A stretch of 64,000 nucleotides of DNA, from positions 434,001-498,000 of the forward strand of contig CDRNVI010000044.1 in the NCBI GenBank assembly GCA_977017575.1. Reading direction: 5' to 3'. Position 1 is the stretch's first letter; each line of letters opens with the position of its first letter. The DNA is from Paramoeba atlantica (taxonomy: Eukaryota > Discosea). The notes below the pieces were generated by a model. The model saw only the letters and a program-made list of their open reading frames with translations, was not told the DNA's origin and ran no database searches. Of this stretch, positions 48,411-57,689 are shown piece after piece. The position numbers were made by a program, and so were the translations under genes.

Positions 48411-49036
48411 CAACACTAAATAGGGGGGGTAGAACACTCAATAGTAAATAGGGGGGGACAGCACCTGAGTTCTCTTCCTTGGTTGATGACAAAAAAATGA
48501 CGGTTGAGGGAAGTGTAAGTTTCTTGGATGGAAGTATAAAAGGAGTCCTGATTCATTGTCTGGAATGAAAATGTAGGTATAAAGGGAAGAATCACCCTCT
48601 GAAATATAAAAGGGGGTGACAGTACTATCCAATTTCTTCCGATATAGCAATGATATTTTTCTAACTCCCGTATTTTGTGCTGCGGGTAACGCCGAGTACC
48701 ATGCGTACGGTACTCGGGTACTCAAGGCCCTTGGTACTCATTTGAGTACCTGAATACCTTACTCGCGAATGCATGATTATAGGCATCTTTTTTAGTTTTG
48801 TTCCAGGCTTCTCTCTCTTTGCAGAATTCCGCTTCATTTATGAATTTTGCAGTTTCTCTTGAGCACTCGTTTGGTGATTCATCGCTCATCTCGGAGGTAG
48901 TTTTCAACGCGAAGCGCGCAGCATGAGTGACTTCTACGTTGAAAACAACCACCGCGTTTAACGAAGAGCCTAAAATTACTGTCCCCCCTATTTAGTGTTG
49001 AGTGAAATTCGGCAAAATTCAACACTAAATAGGGAA
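48411..49036. mobile_element. MITE cluster with tcaacactaaataggg ends and tandem hairpin
   Basis: tcaacactaaatagggggg at 48411 and its inverse ccccccctatttagtgttga at about 48983 border a 590-base segment. A third copy (tcaacactaaataggg at 49018) makes a 16-base perfect hairpin with the second. Inside are a cttcgcg-rich palindromic unit (48896-48972, same family as 8717-8805) and clustered gtactc palindromes (48692-48768). Confidence 0.6.
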
Positions 49037-49240
49037 GGGTAAGAAATCTCCTCCCTCAAAAAAAAAAGCGCGCCGCTTCGCCGCGTATTATTTTCAAAGG
49101 CATGATTGTAAAGGAGCATCCGGTTTACCATACCCCCACGGTATGGTACGAGATCGCATGTATGGTAACAGGGCACAGACTACAGGCTACAGGCTCAATG
49201 TAGGTAAATTGTTGGACTAAAATTGTAAAAAAGTGAGGGT

Positions 49241-49866
49241 AACCGGCACTATAAATGTAGGTTAAAATCCATTTTTTTCTGATGATTTTTTTCCGCTCGA
49301 AAAAACTTTTACGTGACTTTTAAAAACGTTTCCACTCATACTCGTGACGTTCCAACTTATATTTCAATGCTTGGAATGCTCAATGGACCGCCCAGGATAT
49401 ACTACATTGGTCTACTTGGTATTGGTGACCTGTAAAAAGGATAAGGTGCGCTCCCAGGCGTTCCCAGACACTCCCATCCAGTTTGAACCCTCTTGGAAGC
49501 CACCACGGCTACCCCCTTCGCGTTGAGAACTGCTTCCGCGTTTAATGAAGAGACTAAAAAGGAAAAAATTGCGAAACGATCCAGAATAATCCAACTTTTG
49601 GGACAAATACCCGATTCTCCCCATATTTCGTATTCTCCCCATATTTCGTATTCTCCCCATATTTCGGACGTTTTTTGGGGTCTTACCATTAAAGGTAGGG
49701 GGCACATCTGATCGAAAAAACGTGTGGTCTGGTAAGTAAGCTAAAAAAATAAATAAGAAAAGAGATCAACGAAAGATCAAAAACTTTTTCTTGAGTCCTT
49801 TTGGGCATGATCGTTCAAGCAAATTTTACTTGTTTTCAACCTACATTTATAGTGCCGGTGAACCAA
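49241..49866. mobile_element. Non-autonomous element with 22-bp inverted ends and 18-base triplication
   Basis: accggcactataaatgtagg (49242) and cctacatttatagtgccggt (to about 49862) are exact inverted ends. The interior carries three 18-base copies of tccccatatttcgtattc (49617-49671) and a gcgttgagaactgcttccgc unit. No transposase frame. The core of a similar end, cttatagtgccgcgg, occurs at 50379. Confidence 0.7.
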
Positions 49867-50537
49867 AAGTGATTACCAGCATAAGTTACCAGTGGACGTT
49901 AATAATATCACCAACAAAAAGTCATAGAAGTGAAAAAACGCTATAAATAGTAAAGAAAACAGACAAATAATGCTGTAGGGTTATGATCTACGTGGGCCAC
50001 CTCGAACAAGAAGTTGATATCATACATATGAACATGTATGTTGTCTGCCTGAAGAACTAAGGGGGGGTATGCTATCGGCCCCGGGTCACGATACCATACC
50101 CCCCGGTGTGGTACCAGGTCACAGGTATGCTAAATAGCAATAGTGATATTAAACAACCCATTCAACCTAAAAGGTTGAACGAAAAAGGTAGACAAAATCT
50201 TCTATGCTGCAAAAAGAGGAAATCAAAATTCGGACGTTAAAATTCGACAAGAGATTTGAGATGCACTGAAATCTTTTTTCCAGCCGCTTCAATGCGGTAT
50301 TTTACAAAAAAGCGCCTGTAAATCAATCGTTCATGAGCTGATTTCAGAAAGTTTATTCCGTTACTGTGACCCCCCCACTTATAGTGCCGCGGTTTTCGAC
50401 CAAACGGTACTATATGTGGGGGGAGAACAGTAATTATTATTGCAATGATTTTTACTAAATTCCTACTAAACTTTAAGCGTTAAGAGAAACATGAATCTTA
50501 TAGAAAAATATGGCTTTAATATAAAATGGTTTTTATA
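49867..50537. other. Gap with hairpin; no gene
   Basis: No supported frame. A hairpin at about 50370-50436 pairs ccccccacttatagtgcc with ggtactatatgtgggggg; the tatagtgcc core is shared with the ends of the 49241-49866 element. A C-rich run (50080-50105) is also present. Confidence 0.5.
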
Positions 50538-51468
50538 AATCCCTCCGCATCAAAAAGGTACCCACCCTTATTTTTTGCACGAGTGGGGCTAGGGGGGTTA
50601 TCCCACCACTTTATCGTGCAAAATTTTGAGATCTGTTCGTTCCCGTTGTCTTTAGGTCATTTCGAAAAATAAAAAAAAGTTGAATTTATATTTTAAAGAA
50701 AATCACTTTTCATGCCAAGAAATACGTATCGACTCCCCAGGGGTGGTCTTACAGAAAGTGGAAAAGTGTTATTGCGCATGAGGCTTGGCCAAGGGGTTGC
50801 GATAAGGCAAGTAGCCCGCGAGTTTAATGTCAATGTGAAACATATTCGAAAATATTTGAAAAACAATTCGCCTGAAAATGTTTATACTCTGGGCCCTGAA
50901 GTAAAAAACAGAATCAAAAGACACCTTGTTGTTCTCCCACCCATCTCAATTACATGTGTTTCGTACATTAAAACATTAAAAAAAGTGCCATTCCCCTCAA
51001 ACTGTATTTTTCAGCAAGATGGGGCAACACCTTAGACTGCCAAGGATACAAAAGCGTACCTTGAGGACGGCAACATGAAATTATTGAAAAATTGTCAGCT
51101 CAACTCCCACGATCTCTCACCAATAGAAAACGTGTGGAGCATAGTACAAAATCTTGTAGATGAATACAATCCTGCAACTCGAAATCTCATAAAAAGCGTA
51201 CGTAAAGCTTGGCGTAAATTTTCTCAAGAATATATTGATGATTCGGTTTAGAGCTTCGATGCTCGCCTCAAAGCTTGTGTGGCGAGTAACGGAGAAAAAG
51301 TGACAAAATGGCAATCTCTACCTAAAATATACGTATTCGTTTCTTTTTGTCTCATTTCTTCACGCGCAAAGTCTTTGTGTTGAGATCTGCAAAATGCAAT
51401 AAAAATCAGCCCAAGCGGACAATTGGCTGAAAAGTTAAGGGTGGGTGCCTTATTGGTGCGGAGGGGTT
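50538..51468 (+). mobile_element. Tc1/mariner-like element copy 2, complete ends, internally deleted
   Basis: Terminal inverted repeats of about 33 bases: left aatccctccgcatcaaaaag then gtacccaccctta; right, read inward on the other strand, aacccctccgcaccaataag then gcacccaccctta (6 differences at most). Each end adjoins a TA dinucleotide, the target of this superfamily. The ORF at 50712-51035 has the helix-turn-helix GGLTESGKVLLRMRLGQGVA and then jumps to CVSYIKTLKKVPFPSNCIFQ with an intact QQDGA. The region around the first catalytic Asp is deleted. The tail LSPIENVWSIVQNLVDEY follows after a stop. Non-autonomous. Confidence 0.92.
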
Positions 51469-51516
51469 TATTTAATAAAAATATAGTGTTTCGAAGTTTA
51501 TAGTACTATAATAGTA

Positions 51517-52116
51517 TTATAAAATAGTTGCGACCTCTGTTATTTTCGTGCACGCAACGTTCCTGTAGGCTAAAGTGGAAGGAATATTTTTCAGACACAA
51601 AGTACCACTCAAATGTTTGTTGTTCGAAATATTCAGGCCCGTAAGCTCGGATGGAAGGTTAGAGAAATCAACATTTCCAACAAAGTTATTGTCGCTCAAA
51701 TTAAGTATTTTTAGGCTGGGTGGAAGGTCAGAAAATTGAAGAGGCCCATAAAGTTTGTTGTCTTCTGCCCAAAACTTTTCTAATCCACGTGGAAGTGCTG
51801 ATAGTTCAAGTGTTCCCTCAATTTTATTAATCCTAACATAACCACTTCTTACTGTTTCTGGAATGTGTTTCCAATCCAACGTGCCCCGTAGTCCGCGATT
51901 GGTCCAGTTTATACAATCCACTTCATCTTCATCATTACAGTCTACCCCATCCCATTCACATGCAGGCGTGCTTGTACTCCATGAGGAATGAGGGTTCTGT
52001 ATCCCTTTTATCAACTTCTCGAGTTTGTATTCCACTGGCAAGTTAACACCGCGTATTTTCCCGAGTCGAGCCGACGGCATATCGTCCGCGGTGCTTGCAA
52101 CGGAAAAATAAACCAT
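51517..52116 (-). CDS. Leucine-rich-repeat protein, 199 residues
   Basis: ATG at 52116. A cap region has WDGVDCNDEDEVDCINWTNRG, the W-x-G-V-x-C type of the other LRR proteins here. Repeats follow: LDWKHIPETVRSGYVRINKI, LPRGLEKFWAEDNKLYGPL, LPPSLKILNLSDNNFVGNV, LPSELTGLNISNNKHLSGTL and IPSTLAYRNVA. It is shorter than the two paralogues and the C-terminal repeats are degenerate. The N-terminus (MVYFSVASTADDM) is not a convincing signal peptide, so the start may lie upstream, or the protein may be cytosolic. The Tc1/mariner copy 2 lies 48 bases past its stop. Confidence 0.8.
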   Translation of the reverse strand: MVYFSVASTADDMPSARLGKIRGVNLPVEYKLEKLIKGIQNPHSSWSTSTPACEWDGVDCNDEDEVDCINWTNRGLRGTLDWKHIPETVRSGYVRINKIEGTLELSALPRGLEKFWAEDNKLYGPLQFSDLPPSLKILNLSDNNFVGNVDFSNLPSELTGLNISNNKHLSGTLCLKNIPSTLAYRNVACTKITEVATIL

Positions 52117-52367
52117 GTTCTAGAAATATCAGATTAAAAAAAGGGTAGAGGAAGAGGACGCAGTAGACAAATATTGCATATGCAACTGTAGAACGAGACC
52201 GCAGTGTTCTTGCTTTACAAAGAGTAATGTTTTAAGGAAAAATAAATTGAATTGGAGACAAAATTAGGCTTTTCTAAATGGAGAGTCAACAATTTTACTA
52301 ACGTGTAAGAACGAGACTGGAAACCTGAATACGATTGATGGGGGGTTAAGTACTAATGCTTCAAGGA

Positions 52368-53831
52368 TTATCTTTTATGCCTATCCCTGGTAAGACTAGG
52401 AAACAATAACGAATAAACAATACCAAGTGCCAAGAACCCTAAAAGCAGGTAAGGCATAAACCGCATTATATGTCCGATCCCTCGAATGTGAATTACATAT
52501 ACGGAAAACATTGTATCTGCCGCTGTATTCGCTGCGTACTCACGAAACGAATACGCGCAAAATTGCGATAACGTAACGGAGCACAAAAGTATAATGAGAG
52601 TGTTAAACAAAAAAGCGTTCATAAGAGTGTCTCCGAGCTTCATCGGGTAGACGGATAAAAATGGCAACCTCACCCCCACCCGGAAAATGCCACGCACGAC
52701 GGCCCAAAGCAAGTAAAAACTCATAATCGCATACGCCCCCAGACCTAGCAAAGAGAAAACCGAGTCCAGTTGCACAAACACAACGTTTAGAAACGAGTGT
52801 AGGCGCGTAAGATTATGCAAAACGATATGCAAAACCCACAGGAGCGACAGCACGGCACACAGGATCCCCACCCCTAGGTGGAGGCCCGCGACCAGGGGTG
52901 ACCCTCCACGTTCCTTATACGCGACCTCCAGCGCCTTGTGTGCGTCTTCTACTTTTTGCACATCCCCACGCAATCGACTCACTTTCTTTTTCCATGAACG
53001 TTTCTTCTGGGTCGATGCCGAAGCCTCGCGCAGCCTTTGGCCCGCGTCTAGCAACCGTCGGGTCGCCTCCGCGAGATGCTGCCGGGCTGCGGCATAGGTC
53101 TCCAGGGAGAGTGCCCGGGGACGGTGAATCCAGGCCTCCATGTGGTCCATCGGAAGCGCAGCCAGCCCGATACCTCCAAAGATCACGAAACAAACCCACC
53201 CGAGCGTACTGAGCAACGCCACGGCGTACACAAAGACACTCGCACGGAGTTGTAACATTCCAGAGGTACGAGAGAAGACATTTGAAGAAACCGTTTTCTC
53301 TTCATCCGCTGCTCCGCCAGCTGCAGCAGCTTCTGTTGCTTTTAGAATCGCTTCAGAACTCTCTGCCACATAATGTTGATACGGAAGCTCCACGTACCCC
53401 ACAGTGAACCACAGAATCAGGGTTAAGGCAATAAAGCCTGTCAGTGCGAGTAGAGTGAACCCGATCGCTGAGGGAAGCTGTTTCAGCGCGGAGGACTGCT
53501 CCGGGTCCCAGGCTTCGTAGTAGAAGATACAGAAAGGGATCAGGACAATGGAAAACAGAGCTGTGCTCCAGAAGAGAATTTGCCACAGCATGGCGGTATC
53601 GATGCCCCCTCCGAGCGAGGCGAGTTCGGTAAAATTTTGTCGATTCGCGACATCGTAGGGGAGGAGAAGAACGTTAAGACCGGAGAGGGTGAGGCCAAGG
53701 ACCACGGCGGTTTTCGGGATCCACGCCTGGGCGTTCTCCTCGCGAGCGATGTAAAGGAGAAGGGAGTAGATGGAGAGACCCAGGAGGAGGACGACGGCCA
53801 CGGCAGCGACGACAACAAGCCACCAGTTCAT
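52368..53831 (-). CDS. LMBR1-like multi-pass membrane protein
   Basis: 487 residues with about nine membrane segments: N-terminal ones near 3-29, 37-63, 80-107, 120-145 and 205-232, then a charged coiled-coil region about 240-310 (Arg/Lys/Glu-rich, HKALEVAYKERG), and a C-terminal set near 320-350, 365-390, 410-437 and 460-480. This 5 + 4 layout around a cytosolic coiled coil is that of the LMBR1/LIMR family (lysosomal cobalamin/limb-region type proteins); kinetoplastids carry a conserved member whose role is not firmly known. The coding strand is C-rich near the 5' end and G-rich near the 3' end, as in the thymidylate kinase and CDK genes. Confidence 0.75.
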   Translation of the reverse strand: MNWWLVVVAAVAVVLLLGLSIYSLLLYIAREENAQAWIPKTAVVLGLTLSGLNVLLLPYDVANRQNFTELASLGGGIDTAMLWQILFWSTALFSIVLIPFCIFYYEAWDPEQSSALKQLPSAIGFTLLALTGFIALTLILWFTVGYVELPYQHYVAESSEAILKATEAAAAGGAADEEKTVSSNVFSRTSGMLQLRASVFVYAVALLSTLGWVCFVIFGGIGLAALPMDHMEAWIHRPRALSLETYAAARQHLAEATRRLLDAGQRLREASASTQKKRSWKKKVSRLRGDVQKVEDAHKALEVAYKERGGSPLVAGLHLGVGILCAVLSLLWVLHIVLHNLTRLHSFLNVVFVQLDSVFSLLGLGAYAIMSFYLLWAVVRGIFRVGVRLPFLSVYPMKLGDTLMNAFLFNTLIILLCSVTLSQFCAYSFREYAANTAADTMFSVYVIHIRGIGHIMRFMPYLLLGFLALGIVYSLLFPSLTRDRHKR

Positions 53832-54074
53832 TGGTTTGGGAAGCCAGGAGGGCTACATGAAAAAGAGAAGGGAAAAAATGGAAAAAGAGCTTCGTATCGA
53901 AACAAATTCTGAGAGTTTGTATCAAATGAGGTGTCTTGTGTGTGAAAGAGTAATAAGATACATTGCACAGAGGAAAAGGATTGAGATTGAAAGAATACTG
54001 TATTGTACTCAAAACCATTCTAGGGGGTCTCCCTTGTCAAGAAATCCATAAGAGTGTCTAAGAACGGAGCCAGA

Positions 54075-55580
54075 TCAAATCATGAGAGAATCGATCCCAC
54101 TTTCCTTTGGTGGCGCATCCTCTGGAGGATTCACACCGATGAGCTCGGGGTGAAACCGTAGCATCTCCTCATACAACATCTCTTGAAGTCCGCGACTGCG
54201 TGCGAAGGAGGTAATCTCCGTAGAGAGCAGAGAGTCCAGCTCGGGGTCCGTGTAGGCCGCAGAGCACCGTGGCTCATCTCCTGTGTCATGCAACCCCTCA
54301 AAGAAGGGATGGGTCAGACAGTCCGCCGCACTTGGGCGTTCCGAAGGAACGAAGGACAAAAGCTGAGAGAGCAGATCAAGCGCCATCGGGTTCGCTCCCG
54401 GTGACAGTCGACGTGCAAGTTGGGAGCTCGTCGGGATGTAGTCCATCGCACGCATCTTAGCCAGATACGCCCGAGCCGATGGGGTGCCCAGATCCCCAAC
54501 TCGTGCCTCACTCGGGACTCCGAGAGTACAAAGGATTTGATCCAGCTGATCCTTTGCGTTGCTACCGCGCCACAGCGGCTTACGGTGACCCGCGTCCATC
54601 ATCATCTCTGCCATCACGCAGCCCAGAGACCAGATATCCACTTTTTCATCATACGCTTGTAAACCCATAATAAGCTCGGGGGCCCTGTACCACCGGGTCT
54701 CGACATACACCGTCATGTCATCATCCGAGATCTCACGCGCGAGGCCGAAATCACAAATCACGGTGTCACAGCTGTCGTTGACCAGAATGTTTTGAGGTTT
54801 AATATCACGATGAGCGATCCCCGCGCTGTGAAGGTAGTTCACCGCGCGCAGCAGACTGTAGAGAATGTACTGCACGTGGTCGTCCGTGAGCCCCTGTCGA
54901 GGGTTGCGTAACACCGTGTGTAGATCACTGGACATCAGTTGGTGTACGGTGTAGATCCGCTCAACGTTGCGAGAGCGCAGTTGTAGGATATCTTTTAGCG
55001 CGATGAAGTTTTCCATGGTCACCCCCTCGAGGGTGAGTTGATGTTGCAGAAAGCGGACGATGCGAATTTCACGTAAGGTGCGGGATGCAACGATGTCAAA
55101 ATCGGAGAGTACATGCGGAATACGTGAGGTAATCCGTGCGGGAAGAGTAATCTGTTTAATTGCAACGGTTCGTTTCGAAGGAAGGTGCTGCGCCTTCACT
55201 ACAACGCCATAGGAACCGTTTCCAATCTGCTTGTACACTTTGTAGTCGTTTGTAACCCAGAACTCCACGGGTTTTGTCTTGGACTGTGCTATGTATTTGT
55301 GAAAGACACGGTAAGGAGCCGAAGGTTGTTTGAAGTTCGGGTCAGTGCTCTTCTCTGCTGAAGTTGCCTTTATTTCAGTTTGAGGATCTTGACTTGCAGA
55401 ATCACCTTGGCTGACATCTGCGGCTGAGTCAGAGTCAAGGTCTACAGGAGCGACGGAGCATGGGACGGTAAAAGTTTGACCCGACGAACCCACTTTGGAC
55501 GCATCCGAACTCATTGAAGTTTCAGAATGTGAATGAACTTGATCAACCGCGACGGACACTGCATTGTAGGCTTCTGTCAT
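54075..55580 (-). CDS. MAP kinase (ERK-like), TVY activation loop
   Basis: 501 residues, ATG at 55580. The first 110 residues are Ser-rich and unstructured. The kinase domain covers about 111-430: GNGSYGVVVKA (P-loop), VAIKQITL (catalytic Lys), HRDIKPQNILV, CDFGLAREISDDD and the activation segment MTVYVETRWYRAPE. The T-x-Y of MAP kinases is T-V-Y here, between TEY and TDY types. The common-docking region is not obvious. Active kinase expected from intact K, HRD and DFG. It probably acts in a signalling cascade controlling growth or flagellum functions as known for kinetoplastid MAPKs; substrate unknown. It lies next to a CDK-like gene. Confidence 0.9.
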   Translation of the reverse strand: MTEAYNAVSVAVDQVHSHSETSMSSDASKVGSSGQTFTVPCSVAPVDLDSDSAADVSQGDSASQDPQTEIKATSAEKSTDPNFKQPSAPYRVFHKYIAQSKTKPVEFWVTNDYKVYKQIGNGSYGVVVKAQHLPSKRTVAIKQITLPARITSRIPHVLSDFDIVASRTLREIRIVRFLQHQLTLEGVTMENFIALKDILQLRSRNVERIYTVHQLMSSDLHTVLRNPRQGLTDDHVQYILYSLLRAVNYLHSAGIAHRDIKPQNILVNDSCDTVICDFGLAREISDDDMTVYVETRWYRAPELIMGLQAYDEKVDIWSLGCVMAEMMMDAGHRKPLWRGSNAKDQLDQILCTLGVPSEARVGDLGTPSARAYLAKMRAMDYIPTSSQLARRLSPGANPMALDLLSQLLSFVPSERPSAADCLTHPFFEGLHDTGDEPRCSAAYTDPELDSLLSTEITSFARSRGLQEMLYEEMLRFHPELIGVNPPEDAPPKESGIDSLMI

Positions 55581-55722
55581 ATGGGCTACACTCCTAACAT
55601 GATACTCTGTCGTTTACTGTAAAAGGTAAAGATTTAGATGCAAATAGTTGTACATAAAAATCAATTTCCCTTTTCGCTCCACAATACCACCCATACAAAA
55701 ATCTCAATACGTTTTCTACCCC

Positions 55723-56640
55723 TCATCCCATCCCTTTCGTAAAATACGGATGTCTCAACGCCTCCTCCGCCCGCATCCGATCTGTCGATTCCACACACAG
55801 CAGCCCCCGCAACAGCTGCTCCGCCTCCGGTCCATGCTCCGCCAACGGGGGAAACACCTGCGCGAGATTCCTCACCGCACTCCACCGGGGAAAACTCCCC
55901 CCTTTCCCCCGCGCAAACGCCGGGGTCCCGACCACCTGACACACCCGCACCAGCTGGTCCGCCTCGCACTCCCCGGGGAACAGCGGGTACCCGCACATCA
56001 CCTCCCCAATCACACACCCCGCGGACCACACATCCACCTTACCATCATAAGTGGCCCGGTGGAGCAGCACCTCGGGGGCGCGGTACCAGTAGGTCATCAG
56101 GCCGACCGTTAACGGGTCCTCCCCGGGACGAAACGGCATCGGGCGGGAACTGCCAAAGTCACAAATCACTAAGGCATCGTCGGGGTGTCGGAGTAACAGG
56201 TTTTGGGGCTTTAAGTCGCGATGCATGATGCCGTGGCGGTGGATGTGGAGGAGTCCGGAGAGCAGGTGGTGGGCGAGACGCCGGACCCGGGCGGGGGGGA
56301 GGGGACCGGAGATGAGTTGGGAGGAGAGGGTGGTGGGACTGATGTACTCGAGGACGAGCTCGACGGTCATCTCGGTGGTGTTGTGGAGGAGACCGAGGAG
56401 GGTGACGACGTGGGGGTGGGGGGGGAGGGCCTGGAGGGAGGCGATCTCGCGGAGGATGGTGGGACAGAGCCCGACCACAGAGCGTTGTTTTTGGTAAAAG
56501 GTTTTGATGGCGACCACGTGGGAGGGGTTGGCGCGGTCGGTGCATTTGAAGACGGCCCCGTAGCCGCCTTTGCCGACGATTTCTTCGGATTTGTAGAGTT
56601 TGGTGTAGTTCTCGCCGGGGGGGAGGGTGACGACGAACAT
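55723..56640 (-). CDS. CDK-like (cdc2-related) protein kinase
   Basis: 305 residues, the length of a minimal CDK, ATG at 56640. VGKGGYGAVFKC (P-loop), VVAIKTF (catalytic Lys), and GLCPTILREIASL takes the place of the PSTAIRE helix. HRDLKPQNLLL is complete, and DFGSSRPM replaces DFGLAR. The T-loop ends LMTYWYRAPEVLL, with T before Y where CDKs have the activating Thr. The P-T-I-L-R-E-I variant indicates a divergent cyclin partner. It could be a cdc2-related kinase, MAK/GSK-like alternatives being less likely given the WYRAPE and CDK-type spacing. The coding strand switches from C-rich to G-rich about halfway. Confidence 0.88.
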   Translation of the reverse strand: MFVVTLPPGENYTKLYKSEEIVGKGGYGAVFKCTDRANPSHVVAIKTFYQKQRSVVGLCPTILREIASLQALPPHPHVVTLLGLLHNTTEMTVELVLEYISPTTLSSQLISGPLPPARVRRLAHHLLSGLLHIHRHGIMHRDLKPQNLLLRHPDDALVICDFGSSRPMPFRPGEDPLTVGLMTYWYRAPEVLLHRATYDGKVDVWSAGCVIGEVMCGYPLFPGECEADQLVRVCQVVGTPAFARGKGGSFPRWSAVRNLAQVFPPLAEHGPEAEQLLRGLLCVESTDRMRAEEALRHPYFTKGMG

Positions 56641-56708
56641 GGGAGGGAGAGAGGAAAAGGGAAAGAGGCAAAGGGAAAGTCCCTGGATGAAGTCCCTGGG
56701 ATGAACCC

Positions 56709-57660
56709 AGGGGTCCGAAAAACTTGTAAAATTTATTTATAGCAAAAAAATTAAAATATAGTGCTATATTGATGCTACAAGTACTTCAAAAACTATAAAT
56801 AAATAGGCAACCAATTTCCGCTTTCAGACTGGTACCTCGCTCGTCAGGTGGTCTATGGCAGGGAATGATCAAAGGTCAAGAGGGTGTATCAGACAAGAGG
56901 GAGTATGTCAGACAGTTTTTTCAAAAACCCATCTTCTTTGCTGCGGATGCACACCAAAACGGGTTGAAGCTTGGCAAATATCCGTTGCACGTCCGAATAT
57001 TATGAACAAGTTAGAATACGCAATATGGGAAAATCACGGAATCAACGTCGCTGAAGCGTTGGTCTTAGAACTGGAAGTAAACAACTCGATGGATTTGAAG
57101 CCAACTTTAGTTACTATTGCATCTGATAATAATGTGGTAGGCCGTAGTTTGGGTTTTAACTCTTCTTGTGGCGTTGGCATAATAATAAGCGAATTAACAC
57201 AACGAATTATTCTTGAGGGAATGAAATAGTGCACTACAGGGACTTTGGTTTCTGAAATACCTTATCTCTCTGTCTTAGTCGGAACGTGGAGTGCTGGGCC
57301 ACCTCGTCTGATGCCACGTCTGAAGATGCCACCTCGTCTTACCTCCGAACCAAGCCCAAACGTTCGTGTTACACGACCCTCAATCAGTCAACAAACCTCT
57401 GTTGAACGGCCGAGCCGTCAAACGCCGATATGAAACTCTATAGGCTAAAAAACATCTATGTTTGAGGCAATAAATCACTAAGGAATACTTTATTACACAG
57501 ATGAAAATATTTAAAATGTTATCTGTCACTCTTCAATTGTCGAAAACTCTAGGTGAAAAATATAGTTTTTCAATATATACATGAAAAAAAATGTAGCATG
57601 AAAAAAAATATAGTACTATAAAGTACTATATTTATAGCTTTTGAAGTTTTTCGGACCCCT
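56709..57660. mobile_element. Mutator-like element (952 bp) with perfect 10-bp target duplication
   Basis: Ends aggggtccgaaaaactt (left) and aagtttttcggacccct (right) are exact inverted repeats. Immediately outside lie identical 10-base direct repeats GGATGAACCC (56699-56708 and 57661-57670). A 9-11-base duplication is typical of Mutator-like transposons. The interior has no transposase, only a + strand frame of 124 codons (56855-57229) that I do not recognise. It sits 68 bases upstream of the CDK-like start, where the gene's leader would lie. Confidence 0.88.
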
Positions 57661-57689
57661 GGATGAACCCCTTCAGTACTATTTCGCTT

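Noticed and set aside
56159-56742. Antisense and alternative frames over the CDK-like gene
   Set aside because: Gly/Glu/Val- or Pro/Arg-rich products caused by the base bias of the kinase gene; no motif, and the kinase frame explains the sequence.
56855-57229. Host gene of 124 codons on the + strand
   Set aside because: It lies entirely within the Mutator-like element and against the cluster direction; product not recognised, so treated as part of the element.
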